This document shows, piece by piece, positions 1 to 9,943 of a DNA stretch of 64,000 bases. The translations under genes and the position numbers were made by a program. How positions within the stretch are numbered: position 1 is the stretch's first letter; each line of letters opens with the position of its first letter. Under the pieces are notes generated by a model. That model saw only the letters and a list, made by a program, of their open reading frames with translations, searched no databases and was not told the DNA's origin. This DNA is from Pyronema omphalodes (Eukaryota; Ascomycota; Pezizomycetes; Pezizales; Pyronemataceae), in contig JAJJXM010000017.1 in the NCBI GenBank assembly GCA_024516155.1, positions 124,001-188,000 of the forward strand, in the 5' to 3' direction.

Positions 1-2
1 TG

Positions 3-1796
3 AGGAAGATCAATGCTCTTTATGAAGCGATGGAAGAGGAGGATCCCGCTTCTCAGGGTCTATGGTAAATTCCCTCATCAACTATTACACTTGGAGTGTG
101 TATGGATATGGTTACTGAATGCATATATAAGGGATAACGGAGTAGTCACGCAGCGTCAGAAAGCCATTGAAGCCATCCAGTATCAAAAGGATCTGGAAGC
201 TGTAAGAAGCAGCCTCCCTGGCATGTGTAGGGTTAGATACTAACGAATCCTATTACAGGGAGTCTTTCCGCCTACGCCGCTCACAGCTTCCGAAATTCGA
301 TACTGGAGTGATTACAACCGTATATACTATCACCCGAGATCCTCGGTTCAGATTGACGAATATGAACTGAACTCTGGAATTCAACCGTTTGAAGGTTACG
401 GCTTGGGACAGGAGCTTTTTAAAGATATGAACCGGGAGCACGATATTTTGGATCGTGACTTCCGGTTGTTTGCTGAGGAATGTGATGCTATGCAGGGTAT
501 TCAGATTTTCACATCAACTGATGATGCGTGGGCTGGTTTTGCTGGTCAGTACATTTCGGAGCTCCGTGATGAGTATGGAAAGGTTGGAATCTGTACTTGG
601 GGTTTGGAAAGGGGTGAGCGGGTTGCCAGAGTAAGTGATATTTCATTTGAGTCCTCACTCGTTTTATTCTTTCTGTTCTACGACTCTCCGAAAACCGGCT
701 ATCAGGATAGTTGGTGATTCCGTTGCCATCCGTTCAAGCAAGGTTCCGAGAGTAAGTAACCGAGAATAAGTAATTATTCTCGGCATCCAGAGGCAATTTC
801 TGACATGGTCGCAGGATAAACAAATTGGTAGAACTATTACTCTAGCTACGGCACTATCGACTATTGCATCCGCCTCCGACATCTTTACTCCTCTTCGAAT
901 CCCGCCAGCAGTACTGCCCGGTTATCTCACCATTGATACCGCCTATCAATGGCACAACAGTGCTCTTCTTGCAGCTGCAATTGAAACTGCTACCCTTCCA
1001 ACCCGTCTGCATGCACGTGCGGGTGGAATGGGAAGAATTAGTGAAATGGCATCTCTTCTAAACGTCAGCGGACACCAGAAGATCGCGATGCTTTCCATGT
1101 CTGTTATTAGTGGACCTGAAAAAAGCACTAACGATGATGATGACGAGCATGCAAGGTTACCGAAGCTTAGTGCAATTACCGATGAGACGAGAATAGAATG
1201 CTCCTGGGACAATAACGCTGCAAAACCATGGAGGTATAGGAAAAAGGAACATGTCTTTGCGGAAGCGAACGTATCTCGAGGATTTGATGAAGCCGAAGAA
1301 GAGGAGGAAGATCCGGATAGAGCCGAAGATTCTTATGAAGAACAACCTATTATTAGCAGGTGAGGTTCCCGGCCATTTTTCACGATTTATGCGGGGCGTT
1401 CCTATTCTTCAAATTATTCGGGTGCTAGTTTGACGAGATTATCACTCCGCCAACCTCTACAGTTGCACTTTGATATGTCGTACCTTGCAGAATCATACAT
1501 GGACTGACTTGAGCCACTGCAGGTTGACAAACTCGACTGCTTTCCCGGTTGTTGACAGCTTCCCGCACATTTTCCCGACGATTGGCGAACGCAACTCAAA
1601 CGGCACTGAATACGCTGCTATTAATACCAGGCTGATTACTAGTACTGCTGTCATTGAGCGTGTCAAGGCTATTAAGGACGTGGTATCGTTTCGAGTGGGT
1701 GTTGATGAAAGGGAAGCACTTCTCAACGACTTGGGCGAAATTGTGGATGGATATCAGCATGGATGGAACAGCGATTCGGATGACGACGATGATTGA
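3..1796 (+). CDS. DML1: Dml1/Misato mitochondrial inheritance protein, 3' part (5' end outside window)
   Basis: Misato/Dml1 proteins have a tubulin-like fold and act in mitochondrial DNA inheritance and distribution. Coding exons read as 3..64, 132..201, 259..630, 815..1359 and 1523..1796; each junction keeps phase and has GT-AG borders, and the intron ending at 258 has a TACTAAC branch site. Family landmarks are YWSDYNRIYYHPRS at about 305, GLGQELF and LLDRDF-like segments near 400-460, IQIFTSTDDAWAGFAGQY near 505-555, and SALLAAAIETATLPTRL near 960-1010. The C-terminus is acidic, ending in a run of Asp, as in other fungal Dml1 proteins. The 184-base intron 631..814 is long for this window; it contains several GTAAGT-like sites, so the donor choice there is the least certain. 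The N-terminal start lies left of base 1. Confidence 0.9.
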
Positions 1797-2310
1797 TGCA
1801 CTGTACATAGATTTTCATTAAGGAGCAAGACATCGTGCAGCATTTACGCCCAAATGTAAGTATGTACTTGCTTAAACTTGTTTTTTTTTTCTCAACCATA
1901 CTCCATTGACCCATAGTGGTTCAAGCCCGCCTATATCGCTTTGCTGGCCGACTCCGAGTGCGTACACGAAGTGATATCAGAAATCAATTTCGAAAGACAA
2001 TCATTGCAGCTGGCGTAAATCATATTAGAAGAAAAGAAGGCATCGAGGAATGCTCTCCGTATACTTGGTTCATATCAGCATTATCCGCCCTATTACAAGG
2101 GTTCGGAAGTGCATAACTGAAGGGTTTATCTGACGGTCTAGCCTCCGTACCACTGACTTATTCGACGTGTGACGTGAGCTCAACTCAATTAGCTGACTTA
2201 GATTTGGAAGGGGTGTGGCGGGTGTAGTTTTGCATGACCCGGCGGTTTGACAAATTCCGAGTGACGGAAGCCGTCGGCTTGTGAGTGAAAAGTCACGACG
2301 TCGATCCGAG
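1797..2310. other. Intergenic, no gene seen
   Basis: Spacer between DML1 and the repeat-protein gene. A 66-codon open frame at 1916..2116 has no recognisable motif and looks like chance. I see no RNA gene. Confidence 0.5.
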
Positions 2311-2314
2311 GTTT

Positions 2315-2454
2315 TGATATAAAGGGCACCCTCCTCTACCTCACCAGTTTTCAACAGCTCAAGGATTTTCACTCGTTATAAATCCATACACTCGCTTTGA
2401 GGTTTGTCATGCTCAATTTTATCAATGAACTTTACTAAACTCGGTATCTCTAGA
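2315..2454 (+). promoter_or_regulatory. Putative core promoter and leader intron of the wall-protein gene
   Basis: A TATA-like GATATAAAG lies near 2318, about 140 bases before the start codon. A GTTTGT donor near 2401, an ACTAAAC branch-like site and a TCTCTAG acceptor near 2454 suggest an intron in the 5' leader that ends a few bases before the ATG. Motif evidence only; not confirmed by transcript. Confidence 0.35.
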
Positions 2455-2460
2455 TAAAAA

Positions 2461-4764
2461 ATGAAGGCAAACTTTATCATCCTCCTGTCACTCGCCTTGG
2501 GGGTTATGTCCCAAGGTGATTACGGGATGCCGGACTCATCAATGTCATCTTATGGGGAACCTCCCGCCCCCAAAACACAAGATCAGCCGGAAACCCCCGA
2601 TTACTCGGCCCAGAATCCGCCACAGGCAGAGCAGGAGCAGTCCTACGCTGCCCCTCCTCCTCCTTCTAATTACATGGCTCCACCCGCTCCTCCTATGGAC
2701 CAACCTACAGAATACTCTACGCCTGTTGCTCAGGCTCCTCCCCCGGTTAATAATCCTCCCATGAGCGAGCCTCCTGTGGACTATCCTTCTCCCGTGAGCG
2801 AGCCTCGGGTGGATAATCATTCAAGTGCTCCTCCGGCTGTTCCCTCCCCCTCCATGAGCGATCCTCCAATGGAACATCCTTCCAATGCTCCCTCAAGTGT
2901 TCCTTCTCCCTCTATGAGTCAGCCTCCAATGGAACATCCTTCAAGCTCTCCGCCGGCTGTTCCTGCTCCCTCTATGAGTATGCCTCCAATGGAACATCAT
3001 TCGAGTGCTCCTGTGAGTATTCCTTCTCCCGTGAGCGAGCCTCGAGTCGAACATCATCCAAGTGCTTCTCCGACCGTTCCTGCTCCCTCTATGAGCATGC
3101 CCCCAATGGAACATCATTCGAGTGCTCCTTCAACTGTTCCTGCTCCTTCGATGAGCATGCCTCCAATGGAACATCACTCGAGTGCTCCTCTGAGTGTTCC
3201 TGCTCCCACTATGAGCATACCCTCAGTGGAACATCATTCAAGTGCTCCTCCGAGTGTTCCTGCTCCCACTATGAGCATGCCTCCAGTGGAACATCACTCG
3301 AGTGTTCCTGCGAGTATTCCTTCTCACCACATGAGTGAGCCACCAGTGGAACATCACTCGAGTGTTCCTGCGACCATTCCTTCTCCCGTGAGCGAGCCTC
3401 GAGTCGAACATCATTCGAGTGCTCCCCCGACTGTTCCCTCCCACCACGTCAGTGAGCCTCCTGTGGACCATCATTCGAGTGCTCCTGCGAGTATTCCTTC
3501 TCCCCACATGAGCATGCCTCCAATGGAACATCCTTCAGGTGCTCCTCTGGCCCATCATCCTACCGATACTCCTCCGATGTATCGCAACAGCACTTCTCTC
3601 CACCCTTGCGCAAAGACATATGAAACTTACCTCACTTCCACAATTAACGGCGTTACAAATGGTACCACTTACACGAAAACCTCTACAATCACTAAGACTA
3701 TGACTGCCACTTCTTGCGAGCCGGATTCCCCCCATCCTACTCCAACCAATCACTTGATGTCTACCGGTTATCCAGGCCACTCAATGGAGCACCCAACCAC
3801 TGTTTACCTTTCTGCTCCTGCCATCACTCAGACTTACACCAAAACCCTCACCTCATGCAGTACCTACCCAGTTACCTACAGTCACAACTCCACGATTTTC
3901 GTCACGGCTACAATCTCAACTCAGTACATTGTCAGCACCAGCCATGAGACCATTTACCCCGCTCCCGTTTGGCACACCAAGACCCCAACACACGAGTCTC
4001 CCGTGAGCCACAGTCTTCCTGCTCACCAGACTCCCTCCATGCATCAGACTCCTCCCATGCACGAGCCCTCTCCTCCCATGCACCACTCTTCTCCTCCTAT
4101 GCAGCACACTCCTTCTCCAGTGCACCACTCTTCTCCTCCCATGCATGAATCTGCTCCTCCCATGCAGCACACTCCTTCTCCAGTGCACCACTCTTCTCCT
4201 CCCATGCATGAATCTGCTCCTCCCATGCAGCACGCTCCTTCTCCAGTGCACCACTCTTCTCCTCCCATGCATGAATCTGCTCCTCCCATGCAGCACGCTC
4301 CTTCTCCAGTGCACCACTCTTCTCCTCCCATGCATGAATCTGCTCCTCCCATGCAGCACACTCCTTCTCCTGTGCACCACACTCCTGCCATGAACTACAC
4401 TTCACCTATGCACCAAGCTCCTCCCATGAACCACACCTCTCCCATGCACGAAGCCCCTTCCATGCATCATACTGCTCCTCACATAGCCCACACTAATCCT
4501 CCTATGCACCACACCACTGCCCCCGCGGTATACCATCCCACCGCTGTAATACCTACCGGTTACCCATTACACACCGCCCCAGTTTCTAGTGGTATGCCAC
4601 CAGTGCCCGGCAATTCTTCCGCTAACTACACTTCGCCTTCTAAGCCATACCAGCAGCCATCTTCCAGTGTGAACGTTATTCCTTCTGTTCTCACTGGAGC
4701 TGGATCAAGTTTGGCTTTGCCTGGATTGACCGTCTTCGTGGCGACTATTATTGCTTTTTTGTAA
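2461..4764 (+). CDS. Secreted, GPI-anchored Pro/Ser/His-rich tandem-repeat cell-wall protein
   Basis: Single-exon gene of 767 residues. Residues 1-18 (MKANFIILLSLALGVMSQ) look like a signal peptide, and the last 20 or so residues are hydrophobic after a small-residue stretch, as in a GPI-attachment signal. The body has two repeat arrays: about 13 units of 18-20 residues around the core PPMEHHSSAP...VPAPSMS (DNA 2790-3560), and about four or five 21-residue units around SPPMHESAPPMQHTPSPVHH (4050-4390). Between them lies a Thr-rich, Cys-containing region with several N-x-S/T sites (3590-3960). This layout fits a fungal wall or adhesin-like protein exposed at the surface. The His and Met content could bind metal, but that is inference. 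I recognise no named family. Repeat number is likely to vary between strains. Confidence 0.85.
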   Translation: MKANFIILLSLALGVMSQGDYGMPDSSMSSYGEPPAPKTQDQPETPDYSAQNPPQAEQEQSYAAPPPPSNYMAPPAPPMDQPTEYSTPVAQAPPPVNNPPMSEPPVDYPSPVSEPRVDNHSSAPPAVPSPSMSDPPMEHPSNAPSSVPSPSMSQPPMEHPSSSPPAVPAPSMSMPPMEHHSSAPVSIPSPVSEPRVEHHPSASPTVPAPSMSMPPMEHHSSAPSTVPAPSMSMPPMEHHSSAPLSVPAPTMSIPSVEHHSSAPPSVPAPTMSMPPVEHHSSVPASIPSHHMSEPPVEHHSSVPATIPSPVSEPRVEHHSSAPPTVPSHHVSEPPVDHHSSAPASIPSPHMSMPPMEHPSGAPLAHHPTDTPPMYRNSTSLHPCAKTYETYLTSTINGVTNGTTYTKTSTITKTMTATSCEPDSPHPTPTNHLMSTGYPGHSMEHPTTVYLSAPAITQTYTKTLTSCSTYPVTYSHNSTIFVTATISTQYIVSTSHETIYPAPVWHTKTPTHESPVSHSLPAHQTPSMHQTPPMHEPSPPMHHSSPPMQHTPSPVHHSSPPMHESAPPMQHTPSPVHHSSPPMHESAPPMQHAPSPVHHSSPPMHESAPPMQHAPSPVHHSSPPMHESAPPMQHTPSPVHHTPAMNYTSPMHQAPPMNHTSPMHEAPSMHHTAPHIAHTNPPMHHTTAPAVYHPTAVIPTGYPLHTAPVSSGMPPVPGNSSANYTSPSKPYQQPSSSVNVIPSVLTGAGSSLALPGLTVFVATIIAFL
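2790..3560 (+). repeat. In-frame tandem repeat array 1 (about 13 units of 54-60 bp)
   Basis: Units encode variants of SMPPMEHHSSAPxxVPAPSM. Three units use the shorter form PVSEPRVEH or PVSEPRVDN in place of the usual start, giving a patchwork of unit types rather than a uniform array. Confidence 0.85.
4050..4390 (+). repeat. In-frame tandem repeat array 2 (63-bp units)
   Basis: Four nearly identical 63-bp units plus partial flanking units, encoding MHESAPPMQHTPSPVHHSSP. Units differ mainly by an A/G change that swaps Thr and Ala. The high identity suggests recent expansion compared with array 1. Confidence 0.9.
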
Positions 4765-5383
4765 GAGTAATTTAAATGTTTTGTTTGATAGTTTAGAGTT
4801 TAATTATGAGGTTTATGGTTATTGAAGGGGGATTTCTTTTGTAAAAGTAGAAGTGTTTAATGGAGGATCACGGGACTTGAATTGATTTTCGGTTCAGCGG
4901 ATTGTTGAATATGCAGGTTTTGAGCTTTGTATGTACTGATTATGCACAGTTTTTGTGCTGAGTATTGGCTGGAATTATGTACTTTAGTGAGAAATTATAC
5001 GATGCAGGATATCGATAACACGTCTGTTTGCTCAAAAAACCATGAAAGTGTGATATTTCGGATGACAGGGTGTATAAAGCCATGCTTCGCGCCTCTAAAA
5101 TAAGCCATCTTGTGCAATATTTGAGTCCCACGCAATAATCGTGAAGTTTTACTTTTCAGGCTGGAAAAGCACATTCTTTTTTTCTGCAGTTTGATCTGAC
5201 ATAATATATATCAGACGTTGAAACAATTCTTAAGACGGATCTAGGGATACAGCTATCGAGTGATCAAAAGTGCATATGCGGCTAAGCGCTAATTACCATT
5301 ACGTTACACCAGACCAAGGAGCCCCACATCTCGAGCTTCACCATAGCTCCATCTGATCTGGCATCATCTCAACAGCAGCAAAA
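4765..5383. other. Intergenic, no gene seen
   Basis: AT-rich spacer holding the 3' region of the wall-protein gene and the leader of the GMF gene. No conserved coding or RNA signal seen. Confidence 0.5.
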
Positions 5384-5853
5384 ATGGTATCAACTCAACG
5401 CGCTTCCCGGGTCGTACAAACTGACACCTACAGGAAAGCACGACATCCTCAGTCTACAAATTCTCCGACGAGACCAACGCAAAGCTCCGAAAGTTTCGTC
5501 TTTCTACATCCCGCAAGAATGAGCCGCAAGCTATAATTCTTAGCATCGACAGACAAACCTTCGAAGTCATCGCGGAAGATGAGGTCTACAATAGCTTAAG
5601 CGATGTCGCTGATGAACTACCCGAAGGCGCGCCAAGATATGTTCTTTTGAGCTATCCTGTTAAACGTCATGATGGAAGCTTGTCGTCGCCATACGTTATG
5701 CTATTCTGGTCGCCAGAAGGAACGAGTCCCGCCCTTAAGATGCAATATGCTGGCGCCACACAGCATGTTGCCAAGGCTACTGGAGTCATCAAAACTTTTG
5801 ATGTGTCGGATGAGGATGAGGTGCTTGAGGTTGCGGATAAACTTGCTGCGTAA
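5384..5853 (+). CDS. AIM7: Glia maturation factor homolog (ADF/cofilin-fold actin regulator)
   Basis: GMF proteins bind Arp2/3 complex and promote debranching of actin networks. The model is join(5384..5386,5434..5853), 140 residues, the usual family size. The first coding exon is the start codon alone: ATG is followed directly by a GTATCA donor, and CTACAG at 5433 opens an exon reading ESTTSSVYKFSDETNAKLRK. Without splicing, the frame from this ATG hits a stop and lacks the conserved N-terminus. Family landmarks are KLRKFRLSTSR, EVYNSLSDVADELPEGAPRY, VLLSYPVKRHDGS and PYVMLFWSPEGTSP. Position and phase fit well; the tiny exon should be confirmed by cDNA. Confidence 0.88.
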
Positions 5854-6207
5854 TGGGTGATGGAATGTGCAGGGTGTGCGGAATGTTTATGATTTTAATA
5901 TTCACGCTGGGCGGTTCTTGTATTTTGAATGACATAAGTTGGGATGTTCTAATAGAGCGGCGTTTGTGGGTATCCGTCAACATTATAAACTCGGCGGCAA
6001 TAATTCCCCTAGAACACACAGCCGGATATATATCCCTATGTAAGCGAACGGTACTATCTGCCGTGAAAATAGACTTTCGGGATATTTTACATCCATCTAT
6101 CCGAAGTAACAAACGTTTAATGTCAATCTGGTGAAACAAAATCTCATTAGAAAGTTCCGAGATATTCTTATTATATTTAGATAGAGAGACTGAGAGTTTC
6201 ATTCAAA
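5854..6207. other. Intergenic, no gene seen
   Basis: Spacer downstream of the GMF gene. Overlapping open frames on both strands (93 and 137 codons) lack motifs and compositional support. Confidence 0.5.
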
Positions 6208-6530
6208 ATGGCTTTCTCATTCGTCCTCACCCTTATGGTATTTGTATTACAGCTTGCTTCGGCAGTGTATATAAACCTGTCTTGTACCACGATACTACGC
6301 TACTACCTTCATAACTACCTTAAAATCTCCCTCCATGATCTCAACCGCACAGGCCGCTGCATCTACAGCTTTCAAAATCAAGGTCTCTGGACACAGCTTC
6401 CAGGCATGATGATGCCGTCGTAATCAAGATGATCCACAACGACAACGGCACACCTGGTACCGGAGGTGACGTTAGAAAAATACCGTGCCTCACTCCCTGG
6501 ATTTGATGAAACAGTAAAACTTTGTACGGA
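6208..6530 (+). pseudogene. Possible decayed small secreted-protein gene
   Basis: An ATG at 6208 opens a convincing signal peptide (MAFSFVLTLMVFVLQLASA). A GTGTAT donor just after it and a CGCACAG acceptor near 6353 would join this to AAASTAFKIKVSGHSFQ, which then meets tandem stop codons (TGATGA near 6410). One base out of frame, the reading continues as HDDAVVIKMIHNDNGTPG and on to about 6525. This could be a small secreted protein broken by a frameshift, a gene with an unrecognised intron, or chance. No family recognised. Confidence 0.3.
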
Positions 6531-6994
6531 CTATCACCGGTGGGGTTGAGAATGAGGAAGTTTATACTTTTTGCGTTTCATTCATTATACAAAGTCCTCC
6601 GTGGAGATTTTCCAGAGGTTGAAGGGGGCAAGGTTTTTTTTTGACTACGTTTCCGGAGGATTGTACATATTCTAATACCCACAAATGCCATCAGTGAGTT
6701 CTTTGTCAAAGGTGCTGTTCAATCTATTGGTATCAAGTGCAGTAGATCTCTCCAAACAAGAGATTCGTATATGTTTAGGAAATACAAAGGAAAAACAGTC
6801 AAGTGAATGTGTCGAGACATGCCAGATTTAACCAAAGAAAATGCAACTATCTACCTTTTTCTATCCCATGAAACAATCCCCTTATCGCGCCATTAACTAT
6901 GCAAACCCAAAAGATAAACAAACAAAAGAAAAAAAGAAAAAAAAAAAAGAAAAAAACAATCATCCCCTTAAACGCCATGTAATGATACCCATAT
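6531..6994. other. Intergenic, no gene seen
   Basis: Short spacer, including an A-rich run at 6928-6960 that lies in the 3' region of the minus-strand gene ending at 6995. Confidence 0.5.
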
Positions 6995-9088
6995 CTATAA
7001 CGAATCTTCTGGTGAGCTTGACATCATCAGAATCCTGGGGTCAATTGAGTCCATAAGGGTCTGTTCGCTGCCATCCCAAAAGTTTCTGTCATCTTTCTTG
7101 GCTTCTTGGGTAGGCGCCACGTTTAGAGATTTATAATTCGCGTACCGCATGGCCTGCTCAGGCCACATATTATCGACAGGAAATTCTGGGATCCCTATCT
7201 CCTGGGAGGATGTAAAGTCGAAATTTGCCCATGAATCCATGCTCGGATTCAATGTTGTCGAAGAATTAAAACTGGGTAGGAAAGGGTATTCTGTTGGATT
7301 TATCGGTACGTTGTAGTAATCTGTATTCTTTGCGAGACCAGTGTAGGATGGCTCGACCCTATGAGCCTTTTGTGGACGTGGGGAAAGGTCAATCTGGTTC
7401 ATATCAAGCTTTATGGAGAGGTCTTGATAGTTATTCGCAAAAGGATTGTCCAACTGTAAATTGGAAATCTCTGCCGGGAGACTAGCTTTACGCTTTCTGT
7501 TTGGGGTCGATTCCATGATTTCTTCCCGAACTGTGTTTTCGCGCCGGTTGTAAATATTGTCCTGATATAGCTCTGGATTCGCGAGGGGAATGGTGTAGCA
7601 ATCCCGTAACCATTCCTCGCCAGCTTCAAACATACTATCGTCGCTGGGAATCCCGACTATCTCCTGGATCTTTTCTGCCATTTGCTTCGCCTTTACAGAA
7701 TCCCTTCCAGTTCCAGGTCCAACAAGAAAATCTCTCTTGCCTGCCGCCTCTACCTTTCGAACCTCCTTGACTGGTACTCGAGGATGACGTCCTCCTCCCC
7801 AATTAGGATCAACAGGTCGTCTTCTTATTAGCTCCTCCGCATCTTCCTTTGACATATCTGAAGGAGTGTCGTGGAAAGACGGCTTTCCCTTCTTGTGCAC
7901 ACTCAGCCAAATGTAAGTCTGCAAATAATCCGCCTGGTTGTACCGATATCCCTCCCATCTGAATTGAATAACTCGCTTCGCCATTTCCTCTAGACAAGTA
8001 ACCATTTTTGCCGGTGGACAAAGCAACATTGGTTCCGTTTTGCTAGTGTTCGGATCAAAAGGATGGTATTCTCTGGGTCTTGGCCTCAACATTCCCGTCC
8101 GGATAAGCTGTCCAATATCAATCATCCGCTCAAAACACTCAATATGCATATAACCTGCACAAAAGTACGGGTTATTCTTAAACCGCTGTGACTTTGGCAG
8201 GCGACCAAGAACCTCCTCAATAGCGATTCGAATCGTCCCATCATGGAAACTGCGCTTAGATTTTTTCCCAAAACAATCCTTCGCTCGGCATCTGTTGTAA
8301 TCGTCATGGTCTTGGGTGAACTGATTAAATCCCTTACAGTTCGCTGGGAACTTCTCAATTCGGAACCATAGACTTCTTCCAAGCGGGTGATTTTTAATGA
8401 ATGCTGCGAAACTGTCTTTGTCAAAAAGCACATTCTCCCTTAACCGGCCACGACGATCATATGCAAAACCAGGTCCCATATTAGACACAAAGCCAGGAAA
8501 CTGATCCGCAATTGAGTTATAAACATTGTAAACAACAACTCTTCCAACAGAGTTAAGGGTTTTTTCTTGGCCGATTATTGTTGCCGGAGCACCGCCGTAG
8601 ACTTCTAACCGAAAGTCATGGATGATCACTGGATCAGGTCTGGTTGATTTGAAATGACAACCACCATTAAGAGGACCTCGTTTGTGTCCAGATGGTGTAA
8701 TGAATGTTGCAGCTGTCTTGGGTCTCCCTCGTGTCTTTGTTTCCTGGGAACTTTTGGTTGTTGGTTCGGAATACATACTTTCTGCGTATTCTGAAGGTGC
8801 ACTAGAGGAAACAGGGGTTGTGGCATCGAAAAGGTGCAATTCTTGGTATGGTGTTTCATATCCATTGTTTTGAACTGGTTGTACTGATCTTGTAGGAAGG
8901 CACAACTGCAGCTGCTGTTGAAGTTTGGATGGAGGATTGTATTCAGTATCGATATCCTGTAGTAGTTAGTATTCGTTATAAAATCCAAGATGTTTTTGAT
9001 TTACCATTGCGTTACTGTAAGATGCTTGGTTTTGGGGTTGTTCCTCGAACAGATGATCAAAATCTGTGTTGGATGATGAAGACATCAT
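6995..9088 (-). CDS. Conserved fungal protein with PARP-finger-like Cys/His block; function unknown
   Basis: Model complement(join(6995..8956,9005..9088)), 681 residues. The 48-base intron has a perfect TACTAAC branch site; the upstream exon starts MMSSSSNTDFDHLF. The N-terminal region is low-complexity with a basic AT-hook-like TRGRPKTAA. The core holds a Cys/His pattern: CRAKDCFG, then a stretch with RIAIEEVLGR, then NPYFCAGYMHIECFERM. This resembles a PARP-type or related zinc-binding module found in many uncharacterised ascomycete proteins. The C-terminal third is probably disordered. A nuclear or chromatin role is plausible, but I cannot assign one. The divergent 9.1-9.9 kb spacer presumably carries its promoter. 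Confidence 0.8.
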
Positions 9089-9943
9089 GAAGATTTTAGC
9101 GTGAGGCAAAGTGTAGACGGAGCGCTGGTTTGTTGAGGTATGTAAATAGAAAGTAGTATGCGGTAGAGACTGAATGTATGAAAAATCTTCGACGTTTAAG
9201 TGCCTTTGACAGTGCCAAAATCTTTCTATTCGAGTTGGACCAGTGTTTTCTGGATGGAACGAACCATTGGTGTTTATAAAGTAAGGTACGAACAAGTAAA
9301 CAATGTGAATACAATTTGAGAGCCCACCAGTTCGTGTTGTCAAAGCCTGTCTGAATTTCGCCGTTTTTAGCTAACAATATGGGATTAGTTTACATAAACT
9401 ATCGAGTCAGAAGGCTGTCACAAAAGAGAGGGCAATTCGTTTTTATATGGTCGACAAAGAGTCAGATAGCGGCCAGAGCTTCAGTGTAATAATGAAACAT
9501 GTTACACACATGTTTCACAACAACAAAGCTATGGTATCACCCTCTTTTGTTCGTTAGCCAACAGTAAAACTGTATTCAATAGAGGTCGCATATAACGTAA
9601 AGTACGGTCTTCTTCGATAACCGACACTACCGCGTTGAAGCGGCTATCGTAGAATATATTTTAGCGGGTTCAACCCTGATTTAAATTAGGGATCGAGTAA
9701 GGGTTTAAGTTTCGGTTGCTGCATAGTATACAAAACTCAGTGTCATAACGCACGTGTACCAGTATGGAGCACATATGTCACTATTGCAAAAATTACAGAA
9801 GTCTGGAGCAAAAATTCACTAGTAAAAGGACCACTGACATGCACAACAGCCCGAATTCAATTCACAAGGTAGGTATCTTATATGGGGTATTTACGCTACT
9901 ATTTCCAAAAATAGCCACACAAACATAATCAGATAACTCTATC
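9089..9943. other. Intergenic, no gene seen
   Basis: Upstream region of the PARP-finger-like gene and downstream region of NRDE2. Two minus-strand frames (up to 125 codons) near 8966-9377 overlap the leader and first exon of that gene and carry no motif. Confidence 0.5.

Noticed and set aside
1916..2116. 66-codon frame after DML1
   Set aside because: No recognisable motif, no splice partners; probably chance.
2790..3560. Regular repeats considered as a CRISPR-like array
   Set aside because: Repeats are in frame, vary within a coding gene and have no spacers; the genome is fungal.
3916..4405. Minus-strand and alternate-frame frames of 102-154 codons across the wall-protein repeats
   Set aside because: They mirror the 63-bp repeat array; any open frame in a tandem repeat with unit length divisible by three stays open.
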